DNA of 64,000 bases from CAMCXE01 sp036520615 (lineage in GTDB: Bacteria > Pseudomonadota > Gammaproteobacteria > Pseudomonadales > Cellvibrionaceae). Where the stretch lies: NCBI GenBank assembly GCA_036520615.1, contig DATDJI010000018.1:62001-126000 (forward strand). The letters run 5' to 3'. The translations under genes were made by a program, and so were the position numbers. Positions within the stretch are counted from its first letter, which is position 1; each line of letters begins with the position of its first letter. Below, in pieces: positions 26,049 to 36,557 of this stretch. The notes below the pieces were generated by a model. The model worked only from the letters and a program-made list of their open reading frames with translations. It did not search any database and was not told the DNA's origin.

Positions 26049-26594
26049 ATGACTGACGCTTCTGCTTTTGATGCCCTAACGAGTCTAGTCTCCCTCTCCA
26101 AAAAACATGCGGTGGGCCTGCCTGCGCAGGTGGATACGACGCCGCGTTGGAGCGGCATCGGTTTTTCGCTGTTGGGACGCAAATTTATTGCACCCATGCG
26201 GCAAATTGCAGAATTGTTGGAGGTGCCTGCGAGTATCACGCGCTTACCCGGTGTGCATCCTTGGGTCATAGGTCTTTCGAACGTGCGCGGGCGCTTATTG
26301 CCGCTGTTTGATATGGCGTATTTTTTTGGCGGTAAATCCCTTGGTCATCGCAAGCAGCAGCGTGTGTTGGTTATTGAAACAGAGGCGTATTTTAGTGGGC
26401 TGATTGTTGATCAAGCCTTTGGCATGCAGCACTTTACCGCTGATAAATTTAACGAAACGGTCGATGCTGTGCCGGAAGCTTTGGCGCCTTGCGTTAGGGG
26501 TTCATACACTGACCCATCGGGAATCTCCTGGGCCGTTTTTGATATGGGAACATTAGTGAAGGATCCGCGTTTTACCAACGCCTCTCTCATCTAA
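26049..26594 (+). CDS. pilI: CheW-like adaptor PilI
   Basis: 181 residues with a CheW fold: GIGFSLLGRKFIAPMRQIAELLEVP, VIGLSNVRGRLLPLFDMAYFFGG and RVLVIETEAYFSGLIVDQAFGMQHF. It couples the PilJ receptor to the ChpA kinase. About 106 bases separate it from pilJ, the largest gap in the operon, where an internal promoter may exist. The start follows the pilH stop with only a weak AGG as ribosome binding site. Confidence 0.95.
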   Translation: MTDASAFDALTSLVSLSKKHAVGLPAQVDTTPRWSGIGFSLLGRKFIAPMRQIAELLEVPASITRLPGVHPWVIGLSNVRGRLLPLFDMAYFFGGKSLGHRKQQRVLVIETEAYFSGLIVDQAFGMQHFTADKFNETVDAVPEALAPCVRGSYTDPSGISWAVFDMGTLVKDPRFTNASLI

Positions 26595-26700
26595 AACACA
26601 CATCGAAGCTGTGCGCCTGCGCGCCGCTTTACGAACAATAAAAGACTGAATGCCACACATATTCAAGGCAATTCGGGCGGTGTAACTAGCGGAGCAACCT

Positions 26701-28905
26701 ATGAAAATTGAATCCAGCAGCTTGATATCGCGATTTAAAGATAATCCGGCCTTGTCGATTTTAATCGTCTTATTAGGGTGTTTTGGTGTTCTGATCGCAG
26801 TGATGATTTATATCTTCCTGCGCGATGCCAAACAAGATGCCGAACACGAGCGGCATGTAGCTGAGTTGCGCGCATATTCCTATCGGCTAACTGCGCTTTC
26901 GCGCGATGCTACGGCCGGTAACAAAGCGGAATTTAAAACCCTGCGGCAAGTGATTGCCGATATGGATAAAACCTGGAAGGCGCTGCAAAACGCTGACAAC
27001 GAAACCAAAGTACAGCTGGCGGATGAGTTAGCTGCATTTGAGAGCGTATGGAGCCGTACCAAACAGAGCTCGGAAGTTATTACCAATAACGAGGATTCAA
27101 TTATCCTCATGCACGATGTAGCAAAAACGCTTAATGAAGCGCTGCCGGAGTTGCAGGCCGAACACGACAACATCGTAGAATTGCTATTAGAAAATAAAGC
27201 CTCTGCTGAACAGGTATCCGTAGCACAACGTCAATCCTGGTTTGCCGAGCGAATTGGTCGAAACGTTGACCGCATGTTGCGCGGCGGCCTTGATGCGGAT
27301 AAAGCAGCTGACGAATTCAAATTGGATGCGAGCCGTTTCGGTAAGGTATTAGATGCAATGAAAAGTGGTGACGCCAGTATGGGTATCGCCAAAATTAGCA
27401 ATCCTCAGGCGGTTGAGAGCCTTGATCGTATTTCCAAATTATTCGCCTTTGTAAGCGGCTCGATCAAAGATATTTACGAAAAATCCCCAGATTTATTTAG
27501 TGCGCGTCAGTCCACTAATGCCATTTTGGATGGCAGCCCGCTGTTGCAGCAGCGCCTCACCGAGCTGTCTGACCAGATCAAAAGCCTGCCTTCAAAACGC
27601 CGCGTTAACAACACCGCTATTTTGGTTGTAGTGGGCTGTGCGTTTGTGCTGCTGATTATCATCGGCTTGTTACTGAACAACGCCACCAATCGCCGCTTAA
27701 AAATTACCGGGGAAACCAACGAGCGCAACCAGAACGCTATTTTGCGCTTGCTTGATGAATTGGCAGACCTGGCCGATGGTGACTTAACTGCCACGGCCAC
27801 GGTGACGGAAGATTTCACCGGCGCCATCGCCGATTCTATTAACTACACGATCGACCAATTGCGCGTGTTGGTATCACGTATTAACGACACCTCGGCTAAC
27901 GTATCGGCAGCGTCTGAAGAGACACGTCAAACTGCTTTGCATCTGGCCCGTGCGTCTGAGCACCAGGCGCAGGAAATTGCTGGCGCCTCTGCAGCGGTAA
28001 ATGAAATGGCCGTAACTATCGATCAGGTGTCAGCCAACGCCGCCGAGTCCGCTCGAGTGGCCGAGCGGGCGGTATCGATCGCGTTCAACGGCGCCAAAGT
28101 GGTACAGAACACTATCCACGGTATGGATACGATCCGCGAGCAGATTCAAGATACTGCAAAACGAATTAAGCGCTTGGGTGAGTCCTCCCAAGAGATCGGC
28201 GATATCGTAAGCTTGATCAACGACATCGCCGACCAAACCAACATTCTGGCTTTGAACGCTGCTATTCAGGCGTCTATGGCCGGGGATGCCGGACGCGGTT
28301 TCGCCGTGGTAGCGGATGAGGTACAGCGCCTTGCTGAGCGCTCCGCTACGGCTACTAAACAGATCGAAGCGCTGGTAAAAACCATTCAAAACGATACCAC
28401 AGCGGCGGTAAATTCCATGGAGCAAACCACTGCAGAAGTGGTGCGCGGAGCTCGCTTGGCGCAGGACGCAGGTGTTGCTTTGGAGGAGATCGAAGCGGTA
28501 TCGGCCAACTTGGCTGAATTGATTCAAAACATCTCCAACGCGGCGCGTCAGCAGTCCACATCGGCGGGCCATATCTCCAATACGATGAACGTAATTCAGG
28601 AATTCACCTCACAAACCTCTGCAGGTACCAGCGCAACAGCAACGGCTATTGGGCGGCTGGCGCATATGGCCATCGAACTGCACGAATCTGTGGCGGGCTT
28701 TAAATTGCCCGAGGAGATGAATTCCTCAGCGGGCAAACGCTTGCGAGCAGCCCCTGCCGTACAGGTCGCACCAGCCGTGGCGGCTGCCGCTCATCACGCC
28801 GAGGAGACAGAAGCTGAATTCGAGTTTTCGCTGGATGAAGATGTTTTTGCAGACGGTGACGAAGGCGTAAACCCCTTTGCCAACGATGACACGCGCAAAT
28901 CCTAA
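26701..28905 (+). CDS. pilJ: Methyl-accepting chemoreceptor PilJ
   Basis: 734 residues. Membrane helices at about 17-40 (LSILIVLLGCFGVLIAVMIYIF) and 302-324 (AILVVVGCAFVLLIIIGLLL) frame a periplasmic sensor of the PilJ type; a HAMP-like segment and long signalling coiled coil follow. The hairpin tip reads DIADQTNILALNAAIQASMAGD, then GRGFAVVADEVQRLAERS, the PilJ version in which IQAS replaces the usual IEAA. The last 60 residues are acidic. It probably senses surface contact through pili and signals to PilI, ChpA, PilK and ChpB. Confidence 0.96.
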   Translation: MKIESSSLISRFKDNPALSILIVLLGCFGVLIAVMIYIFLRDAKQDAEHERHVAELRAYSYRLTALSRDATAGNKAEFKTLRQVIADMDKTWKALQNADNETKVQLADELAAFESVWSRTKQSSEVITNNEDSIILMHDVAKTLNEALPELQAEHDNIVELLLENKASAEQVSVAQRQSWFAERIGRNVDRMLRGGLDADKAADEFKLDASRFGKVLDAMKSGDASMGIAKISNPQAVESLDRISKLFAFVSGSIKDIYEKSPDLFSARQSTNAILDGSPLLQQRLTELSDQIKSLPSKRRVNNTAILVVVGCAFVLLIIIGLLLNNATNRRLKITGETNERNQNAILRLLDELADLADGDLTATATVTEDFTGAIADSINYTIDQLRVLVSRINDTSANVSAASEETRQTALHLARASEHQAQEIAGASAAVNEMAVTIDQVSANAAESARVAERAVSIAFNGAKVVQNTIHGMDTIREQIQDTAKRIKRLGESSQEIGDIVSLINDIADQTNILALNAAIQASMAGDAGRGFAVVADEVQRLAERSATATKQIEALVKTIQNDTTAAVNSMEQTTAEVVRGARLAQDAGVALEEIEAVSANLAELIQNISNAARQQSTSAGHISNTMNVIQEFTSQTSAGTSATATAIGRLAHMAIELHESVAGFKLPEEMNSSAGKRLRAAPAVQVAPAVAAAAHHAEETEAEFEFSLDEDVFADGDEGVNPFANDDTRKS

Positions 28906-28926
28906 GGCGCTGCGCCCGCATAGTTT

Positions 28927-29772
28927 ATGATCTGGTCATTGCAGGCAGTACCGGACATTTCTGATCAGGAGTTTGCTCTTTGGAGCAAACTGTTAGAGGA
29001 GCGTGCGGGCATTTATTTGTCGGCTCAGCAGCGCACGTTTTTACAAACTCAAGTTGTTATGCGCATGCGTGAACTGGGTTTAGCTGACTTTACCAGTTAC
29101 TACCAACTCATCATCGATGGCGTGGCCGGTATGGTGGAGTGGTCGCGGCTAATCGACCGTTTAGTCGTTAAAGAAACCAGTTTTTTTCGCCATACGCCCT
29201 CCTACGATTTTGTTTCCCGCCATTTAACGCAACATCTTGAGGAGACCGCACAGCATAGTTATGAAGTGTGGAGCGTAGGCTGTTCTACCGGTGAAGAGCC
29301 GTATTCATTGGCCATGGTATTAGCAGAGGGGTTTGCAGCCGCCCACCGGGAGCCTTTGTTTGGGATTACCGCCACCGATATCAGCCGCGCCGCGCTATCA
29401 TTGGCAAAAAATGCTATTTATACCGAGCGTAAGTTGGGCTTTATCGCTCCAGCGCTGCGCGAAAAATACTTGATAGCTGTAGAGGATGGGCGTTTTCAAA
29501 TTGCCAGGTCGCTGCGCGAGCGAATTTGTTTTAATCAGGCCAATCTGCTGGATATCAACGAAATGCCCGCAGTGCAGGTAGATTTAATTTACTGTCAAAA
29601 CTTGTTGGTTTACTTTCGTCGCTGGTTGCGCGAAAAAATCCTCAATGCATTTGTGCAGCGGCTTAAACCCGGCGGTGCTTTAGTCATCGGGTTAGGCGAG
29701 GTACTGGATTGGTCGCATCCATCCATGCAGCGCGCCTCGTACGATGCTGCACAAGCTTATATACACAAATAA
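28927..29772 (+). CDS. pilK: CheR-type methyltransferase PilK
   Basis: 281 residues. The CheR N-terminal helices come first (FALWSKLLEERAGIYLSAQQRTFL), then the catalytic domain with VVKETSFFRHTPSYDFV, the SAM-binding VWSVGCSTGEEPYSLAMVL, TATDISRAALSLAK and DLIYCQNLLVYFRRWLREKIL. It transfers methyl groups to glutamates of PilJ for adaptation. It lies 21 bases after pilJ. The C-terminus ends 17 bases before the chpA start. Confidence 0.95.
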   Translation: MIWSLQAVPDISDQEFALWSKLLEERAGIYLSAQQRTFLQTQVVMRMRELGLADFTSYYQLIIDGVAGMVEWSRLIDRLVVKETSFFRHTPSYDFVSRHLTQHLEETAQHSYEVWSVGCSTGEEPYSLAMVLAEGFAAAHREPLFGITATDISRAALSLAKNAIYTERKLGFIAPALREKYLIAVEDGRFQIARSLRERICFNQANLLDINEMPAVQVDLIYCQNLLVYFRRWLREKILNAFVQRLKPGGALVIGLGEVLDWSHPSMQRASYDAAQAYIHK

Positions 29773-29789
29773 GAAACGGGACTCCATCA

Positions 29790-32700
29790 ATGGGAGAACA
29801 ACGCAACTACGCAGCCCTTGACTGGGTAGTAGGTGAAATAGGCGAAACCCTCAAAGAGGCTCGCCAGGCGCTCGAGGCCTTCGTGGAAGATCCGCGCGAT
29901 GTATCGCGTCTGCGTTTTTGTCTAACCCATATTCACCAGGTGTTAGGCTCGCTGCAGATGATCGAATTTCACGGCGCCGCTCTGATTGCAGAAGAGGTGG
30001 AGCTGCTGGCGCAATCGCTGATTCAAAATACCGTCACCCACGTCCATGAAGCGCAAGAAGTCTTGATGCGCGCCCTGCTGCAGCTGCCGATTTACCTTGA
30101 GCACGTACAGCGTTTCAAAGACGATCATCCCGGCGTGCTCTTACCGTTGCTGAACGATATTCGTGCCGTACGTAAACAGCCTTTTTTAAGTGAGTCGGGT
30201 TTATTCGCACCGGACTTAAGTCGCGTCAACCACATCATTGATGACCGTCATCCGGTTTTACAGGACCGCGCAAAGCTAATTCAAGCGTTAAAAAAGCTGC
30301 GCGAGATGTATCAATACGCTGCTGCGAGCCTGCTTAAAGACATCAAAATTAGCGAAAACCTTGAGTACATTGACAAGGTTTGTACGCGCGTTGAGTTAAT
30401 GAGCCGTGGCACTCACGCCTTTGTCCTTTGGCAGGCCGCTTGTGGTGTTGTAGAAAACCTGCGCTCAGATGAGATTGAGTTGTCTGCTGCTGTGCGCAGC
30501 CTGTTGCGCCGTTTGGCGCGGGAGTTAAAAGTACTGGCGGAAAATGCCCCGGCAGCCTTTGACGCCCCGGTTGATGAAAACCTGTTGCGCAACTTGCTGT
30601 ATTACACCGCGCGCGCCGAACGCATGGGGCCGCATGGCCAGGCTTTGCGGCAGAAATACCATTTGGATAAAGCGCTAAAAGACGGTGCTGAGACCGGTCG
30701 GCACTTTCATAAAACTATGATTAGTGCCCCGGACCCGGAAGCAATTCGCTCTGTCGTCGCCGCGCTGCAGGAAGAGCTCAATACCGTTAAACATATTCTC
30801 GGCATGACGCTCGCAGGCCAAGCGGGTGTCTCAGATATGGAAGAAATACTGCCGATAATGAAGCGCCTCGCTGATACATTGGCGGTATTGGCCATTCCCG
30901 AATTGCGCAAATTCGCCCAGGATCAATACGATCAGTTGGCGCATAGCTGCCGTGTAGGCAGCATCGATCCTGAGCAATTGGTGAATCTCGCCGGGCGCAT
31001 CGTTGAAATCGAACACAAGTTAGATGCTGTAAGCAAAAGCGCTGGTAAGCGCGACCTGGCCAACCTTGATGGCCGCCAAATCGAGGTGGATAGCGCTAAA
31101 GAAACTGTAATTCGTGAAAGCCGCTTAGGGCTTGAGCAGTGCAAAGAAGCCATCGTTGAGTTCTATGCCTCTAAATGGGATCGCAATTATCTAACCGCCG
31201 CGCCTGATTTATTGGCCAATATCCGCGGCGGCCTGAGCATGATTGGTGAGGGTCGCGCAGCAGCTGCGCTTGAAGCCTGTAGCCGTTTCATTCAACAGCA
31301 ATTTTTAAGCGCGGATTACATCCCCGATGCCGCCTCGTTAACGGCGTTGGCAAATGCCGTTGAAGGCGTTGATTACTATCTTGAGCGCATGCTTGAGCAA
31401 ACCGTTGTCAGCGATGTGACACGCTTTTTGCTCCTCGCTGAAGAGAACCTGCGCCAGCTTAATTACCCGGCCAAAGGGCGAGAGCGGGCTGAAGCGCCAG
31501 CTGTTGCTGAACCTATAAAAGCTGCGGGGCCATCGCCGTATAAGCACTTGACTGCACAAGCTGCGAACGCGCCGACCATCGAAGCGACTGCTTCAAGCCC
31601 CGTGCTTGCAAATGAGCGAGTAGACGTTGGCCAGGCGCAAGCCTTAGCAAGCGCGAGTTCCACTGTACCTTTTGTGCAGCCCACGGCTGAGCCCGCACCG
31701 CAGCCGAAAACCCCCAGCGCACCTGTAATAACTGCGCCCGAGGCTTCAATTCATAGCGATGACTCGAGTGCAGAGCTGAGTGCTGAAGAAGAATCTGAGG
31801 AAAATAACCTCATCGATGACGAAATCATCGAGGTATTCATTGAGGAGGCCGGTGAGGTGTTGGCCACGCTGGATGAATACTATCCGCAATGGACTCAAGC
31901 TCTCGATAATTCGGAATTACTCACGGTAATCCGCCGCGCGTTTCATACCCTCAAGGGCTCAGGCCGCATGGTCGGGGCGCAGGATGTGGGGGAAGTGGCG
32001 TGGTCTGTGGAGAATATGCTGAACCGAGTCTTGGATCGCAGCATAAGCGTGCAGGATGTTCACTTAATCTTTATCAACCGCGTTATGGGCTTTATGCCCG
32101 CGCTAGTGGATGCGTTTGCCGGGCGCAAGCGCAACCCGGATCCTGCGCTGACGCAACAATTAATTGGCCTAGGCCAGGCACTGGCGCGGGGTGAAGTTCC
32201 TGAGTTGGCGTCTGCTGAGGTAGAGCAGGAGCTTGAAGGGGATGACGAGCAAACTATTCTGTTTGATTTGTTCGCCTCCGAAGCCATTACCCATCTTGTC
32301 GTGGTCGATGCTTTTATTGCGCACATGCGCGACTTGGCACCACTGTTTACGCCTCCTTCGGACAGCTTGCAACGTGCTTTGCACACGCTCAAGGGCAGTG
32401 CGCACATGGCCAATGTCGTACCCGTGGCGAGTATCACTACACCGCTTGAATCGTTTTCCAAAGAACTGCGCGCGTACCAGGTTAATTTAAATGCCGATAT
32501 CCTGCAGTTGCTACAGGACGCGTCAAGCTATGTACACGGCGTCGTTGCCGATATTAAAGCGCGCCGCGCACCCAGCATTCCCGCCGCTGAGCAGTTTATT
32601 GCCCGTGTACATGAGCTAAAAGAATTGTATTTGGATCATTTGATCCGCATGAAAGAACAGGTCTCTCCAGACGGCCACAAACAGGTGGACCCGCGTCTGT

Positions 32701-35700
32701 TAACTATCTTCATGGCCGAAGATATGCGTTTGTTGCTTGATGCCGATCAAATCCTTAACCGTTGGCAACATGACGCGTCCGAAGACCAAACGGTCCGCAA
32801 TCTCGTTGAGGAACTTGGCCGCTTACAGGCCGGTGCCGCTCAAGCCAATTTGCCGGAGATGGCTCAGTTCAGTGGCCATTTAGCGCTGCTGCATGAATTG
32901 GCGCTAGTGGCATTGCCGCAGGCGAATGAAGCCTATTTAGAGCATTTAGTGCCCGCCCACGAATTTTTGTTGGATATGGTTGATGCCGTGGCGGCAGGGC
33001 AAAACCTGCCAGAAATTCCTCATGTAATGCAGCAAGCACTGACAGATCTCTACCGCGAATTAAGCGATAGCTTGGCTGCGCAGCATATGGGCACTGATGA
33101 GCAGCTGGTACTGACAAGTGTTGAAGCGCTTGAGGCGAATCTTGATGAATCTGCACATGCAGATACCTACGAAGAAGCGGTAGATGCAGAAGAGGCTGAA
33201 TTTTTAGAGGTCAGTCAGTCGGAAGCCTTAGTAGAAGAGACAGAGAGTTCTGAACATGCGTTTGAAGCTGAGCATTATTATATAAATGAAGACGAGTTTG
33301 AGTTGCCAGGGGTCGATGAGCTTGAGGCAGCGGTAGAAGCTCAAACGATGGAATTTGAAGGCCAAGATCTAGCAGATGCAGAATCGGAATACGCAGAATT
33401 AAAAGCATCGGAAGAGGCAGTTGCTGAGAAGACGTTTGTAGAAGAAACCCTTGCAGAAGAGGTGGATGATGCGGACTTGTTCGGTACCTTAACTACAGAA
33501 GAGATTCTCGAATTACAGAGCGAGAATGTTGAGCCGCAAGAGGAGAGCCTGGATCTGGGCGCGTATGCTTCAGCAGCTGAAGACCCACTGCTTGGCGACA
33601 TGGATTTGGATCTTGTTACCTCTATCGACAGCCACCTCAGTGCCGACGATACGCACTCATTATTGGAGACTGCGGGAGATGACCTGTTATTGCCCAGTGC
33701 GGCAGAAACGTTCGCCGCTGATGTGGAAGAGGATGAGGTAATCGTACCTTTGCTGGACGAGTTAGTGGAGGTGGGCGCGGATGATGAACCGGTTATTAGC
33801 GCTGTCGACGACTTCGACCCTATTCCCGTCGTCACCGAAGCCCTCGATCTGGATGCTATAGAGCAGAGCGATACGGAGCTCAGCCAGGCGCCAGATGAGG
33901 TGTTTGACACCAGTTATACCCTTGATCTGGACGAGGGTTATAGCGGCGATGACAGCTTGACGGCGGATGATGATCAGATTGCATTGGGAAATTTTGACCT
34001 TGGGGATGAGGACTTAGCGGATCTATTAATTCGGGCAGATGAGCCAGTAATTCGAGCAGGTGAGCCGACAGAGGAGCCTGTTCCTGCAGATGCACATAAA
34101 GCCGCTGTTAGCACTTCATTTATCCCGCAGTCGACTACTGCTCAATCAACGAGCGATGCGTCCGCTGCCCAGCGGGTAGAAGACGACTTCGATCCGGAAA
34201 TCTTAGAGATTTTCCTCGAAGAAGCCGACGAGCTGATGGAAGAGCTCGATGAATCTATCCACACCTGGGAATCCGATTGGGATAGCGTTGATGCGCCCGA
34301 CGTAATGAAGCGCGCCCTGCATACGCTCAAAGGCGGCGCCCGTTTGGCCTCGCAGATTCAACTTGGCGAGCTTACGCACAATTATGAAAGTTATCTGATT
34401 AGCGTCGGTGGTCCACGCGGAGATGTGAATTTCTTCGCCACGATCCTCGCTTATCAAGACCAGTTGCTCAAATCTATTCGTAAGTCGCGCCTGTTAATGG
34501 ATGGTGCACCGGCAGAAGCTCTTGAGGAGTCGGCACCGACAGTTGCTGCGCCTACGCTTACAACAAAAGTCAGTGAACCGCATACTTCCACCAGCCCAGT
34601 ACCGTTTCTCAGCAGTAAAAATGTAGTGTCGGTGGCGCCGGTCGATACCAAAGAGGTGGTGGAGGCATTCGCAAGCTCGGTAGTGACGAATCTGCCAGAT
34701 TTTGTCGCCCGCTCGAAAGGCGGCTCCCAAGAGGTGATCAAAGTTTCTTCCGACTTGTTGGAAGAGCTTGTAAACCTCGCCGGAGAAACCTCCATTAGCC
34801 GTGGCCGTATTGAACAGCAAATTAAGGGTTTTGGTACCGCTATCAATGAAATCGACGGCACATTGCGCCGCTTGCAAGAGCAGCTGCGCCGCCTCGATAT
34901 TGAAACTGAAGCGCAGATTCTTTTCCGCCAAGAGCAACTGGCCGAAAACGAAGCGTTCGACCCGCTGGAAATGGACCGTTATTCCCAGTTGCAGCAGCTC
35001 TCGCGCTCGCTGACCGAATCAGCCTCTGACTTGGTTGACCTTAAACGTACGCTTAGTGAAAAGGTTAAAGACACAGAAGCCATTTTACTGCAGCAATCGC
35101 GCATCAACTCGTCCTTACAAGAAGGCTTAATGCGCTCGCGCATGGTGCCCTTCTCCCGCTTGGTACCGCGCCTGCGCCGTATCGTGCGGCAGGTTGCGGG
35201 CGAGTTAGGTAAACACGTTAGCTTTGAGCTGGATAATGTTGAAGGCGAAATGGATCGCTCAGTGCTTGAGCGCATGGTGGCTCCGTTAGAGCATATGCTG
35301 CGCAACGCGGTGGATCACGGCATTGAGCCACCGGCGGAGCGGTTGAGCAAAGGCAAACCTGAGTTTGGCCGCATCCTTTTGTCACTGGCTCGCGAAGGCA
35401 GCGATATTTTGTTACGTCTGGCTGATGATGGACGCGGTATCAGCCTGGACAAGGTGCGCAAAAAAGCGGTTGAGCGCGGCTTAATGGCCGAAAACTCCCA
35501 GCTGAGCGACCATGAAGTCATGCAGTTTATTTTGCAGGCGGGCTTTAGCACGGCAGAGAGTGTCACGCAGATTTCCGGCCGCGGTGTCGGCATGGATGTG
35601 GTGGCCGCTGAAATTAAACAGCTGGGCGGCTCAATGACTATTGAGTCGCGCAGCGGTGTCGGCTCGCAATTTACTGTGCGCTTGCCGTTTACCGTTTCGG

Positions 35701-36554
35701 TCAACCGCGCATTGATGGTGACACTCGGCAAAGACACTTATGCGATTCCGCTTAACGCTATCGAAGGGATCGTACGGGTAAGCCCGTTTGAGCTGGAACA
35801 TTATTATCAACAACCCGATGCGCGCTTTGAATACGCCGATGAAAATTACCAAGTACGCTATTTAGGCGGCATGCTGTATGAGGGGACGTCTCCGAAACTT
35901 GAAGGCCAGTTGTTACCTCTGCCTGTAATTCTCGTGCGTTCTGCTCAGCACACAATGGCGCTACAGGTAGATGGCTTGCAAGGCAGCCGAGAAATTGTGG
36001 TTAAAAGCTTGGGCAAACAATTTGCGGCGGTGCAAGGACTCTCCGGCGCTACGGTTATGGGCGATGGCAGCGTTGTGGTAATTCTCGATGTGCATGCCCT
36101 TGTGCGTAAAGCGGTGGCATTTGTCGATGCTCTACCACTGACCCATGAGCGTACGAAAGCTCTAAACGCCCCGCGTGTGCAAAAAACCGTCATGGTGGTT
36201 GATGACTCGGTTACCGTGCGCAAGGTAACCACACGGTTTCTTGAGCGTGAAGGCTACCTGGTTATCACTGCTAAAGACGGTGTGGATGCATTGAAAATCC
36301 TACAAGACCACACGCCAGATTTGATGTTGTTGGATATTGAAATGCCGCGTATGGACGGTTTTGAAGTGGCTAAAAATATTCGTACCACCGCGCGCTGGAA
36401 GCATATCCCCATCGTCATGATCACCTCGCGCACCGGTGATAAACACCGTGAGCATGCATTGAGCATCGGTGTGAATGAGTACTTGGGCAAACCTTATCAG
36501 GAGGATGTGCTCGCCGGAATCGTCGGCCGAATCCTCGGTGACAAAGGCGCCTAA
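29790..36554 (+). CDS. chpA: ChpA: hybrid CheA-type kinase of the Pil-Chp system
   Basis: 2254 residues from ATG 29790 (GGGA upstream; the frame is open further into pilK). Phosphotransfer (HPt) domains: a divergent N-terminal one with HIHQVLGSL (His49), then three canonical ones, AFHTLKGSGRM (His719), ALHTLKGSAHM (His865) and ALHTLKGGARL (His1511). A further HPt-like fold around 1000-1030 has lost its histidine (VEELGRLQAG). Residues of about 1110-1470 form a long acidic linker. Then come the dimerisation helix, ATPase domain (MLRNAVDHGIEPP, DDGRGISL, GRGVGMDVV), CheW-like domain and a C-terminal receiver with Asp2182 (LLDIEMPRMDG). It phosphorylates PilG and PilH. P. aeruginosa ChpA is longer, with more HPt sites. 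Confidence 0.96.
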   Translation: MGEQRNYAALDWVVGEIGETLKEARQALEAFVEDPRDVSRLRFCLTHIHQVLGSLQMIEFHGAALIAEEVELLAQSLIQNTVTHVHEAQEVLMRALLQLPIYLEHVQRFKDDHPGVLLPLLNDIRAVRKQPFLSESGLFAPDLSRVNHIIDDRHPVLQDRAKLIQALKKLREMYQYAAASLLKDIKISENLEYIDKVCTRVELMSRGTHAFVLWQAACGVVENLRSDEIELSAAVRSLLRRLARELKVLAENAPAAFDAPVDENLLRNLLYYTARAERMGPHGQALRQKYHLDKALKDGAETGRHFHKTMISAPDPEAIRSVVAALQEELNTVKHILGMTLAGQAGVSDMEEILPIMKRLADTLAVLAIPELRKFAQDQYDQLAHSCRVGSIDPEQLVNLAGRIVEIEHKLDAVSKSAGKRDLANLDGRQIEVDSAKETVIRESRLGLEQCKEAIVEFYASKWDRNYLTAAPDLLANIRGGLSMIGEGRAAAALEACSRFIQQQFLSADYIPDAASLTALANAVEGVDYYLERMLEQTVVSDVTRFLLLAEENLRQLNYPAKGRERAEAPAVAEPIKAAGPSPYKHLTAQAANAPTIEATASSPVLANERVDVGQAQALASASSTVPFVQPTAEPAPQPKTPSAPVITAPEASIHSDDSSAELSAEEESEENNLIDDEIIEVFIEEAGEVLATLDEYYPQWTQALDNSELLTVIRRAFHTLKGSGRMVGAQDVGEVAWSVENMLNRVLDRSISVQDVHLIFINRVMGFMPALVDAFAGRKRNPDPALTQQLIGLGQALARGEVPELASAEVEQELEGDDEQTILFDLFASEAITHLVVVDAFIAHMRDLAPLFTPPSDSLQRALHTLKGSAHMANVVPVASITTPLESFSKELRAYQVNLNADILQLLQDASSYVHGVVADIKARRAPSIPAAEQFIARVHELKELYLDHLIRMKEQVSPDGHKQVDPRLLTIFMAEDMRLLLDADQILNRWQHDASEDQTVRNLVEELGRLQAGAAQANLPEMAQFSGHLALLHELALVALPQANEAYLEHLVPAHEFLLDMVDAVAAGQNLPEIPHVMQQALTDLYRELSDSLAAQHMGTDEQLVLTSVEALEANLDESAHADTYEEAVDAEEAEFLEVSQSEALVEETESSEHAFEAEHYYINEDEFELPGVDELEAAVEAQTMEFEGQDLADAESEYAELKASEEAVAEKTFVEETLAEEVDDADLFGTLTTEEILELQSENVEPQEESLDLGAYASAAEDPLLGDMDLDLVTSIDSHLSADDTHSLLETAGDDLLLPSAAETFAADVEEDEVIVPLLDELVEVGADDEPVISAVDDFDPIPVVTEALDLDAIEQSDTELSQAPDEVFDTSYTLDLDEGYSGDDSLTADDDQIALGNFDLGDEDLADLLIRADEPVIRAGEPTEEPVPADAHKAAVSTSFIPQSTTAQSTSDASAAQRVEDDFDPEILEIFLEEADELMEELDESIHTWESDWDSVDAPDVMKRALHTLKGGARLASQIQLGELTHNYESYLISVGGPRGDVNFFATILAYQDQLLKSIRKSRLLMDGAPAEALEESAPTVAAPTLTTKVSEPHTSTSPVPFLSSKNVVSVAPVDTKEVVEAFASSVVTNLPDFVARSKGGSQEVIKVSSDLLEELVNLAGETSISRGRIEQQIKGFGTAINEIDGTLRRLQEQLRRLDIETEAQILFRQEQLAENEAFDPLEMDRYSQLQQLSRSLTESASDLVDLKRTLSEKVKDTEAILLQQSRINSSLQEGLMRSRMVPFSRLVPRLRRIVRQVAGELGKHVSFELDNVEGEMDRSVLERMVAPLEHMLRNAVDHGIEPPAERLSKGKPEFGRILLSLAREGSDILLRLADDGRGISLDKVRKKAVERGLMAENSQLSDHEVMQFILQAGFSTAESVTQISGRGVGMDVVAAEIKQLGGSMTIESRSGVGSQFTVRLPFTVSVNRALMVTLGKDTYAIPLNAIEGIVRVSPFELEHYYQQPDARFEYADENYQVRYLGGMLYEGTSPKLEGQLLPLPVILVRSAQHTMALQVDGLQGSREIVVKSLGKQFAAVQGLSGATVMGDGSVVVILDVHALVRKAVAFVDALPLTHERTKALNAPRVQKTVMVVDDSVTVRKVTTRFLEREGYLVITAKDGVDALKILQDHTPDLMLLDIEMPRMDGFEVAKNIRTTARWKHIPIVMITSRTGDKHREHALSIGVNEYLGKPYQEDVLAGIVGRILGDKGA

Positions 36555-36557
36555 GCT

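Noticed and set aside
33211..34190. Many overlapping minus-strand frames opposite chpA
   Set aside because: They mirror the acidic, low-complexity linker of ChpA and show no independent start signals.
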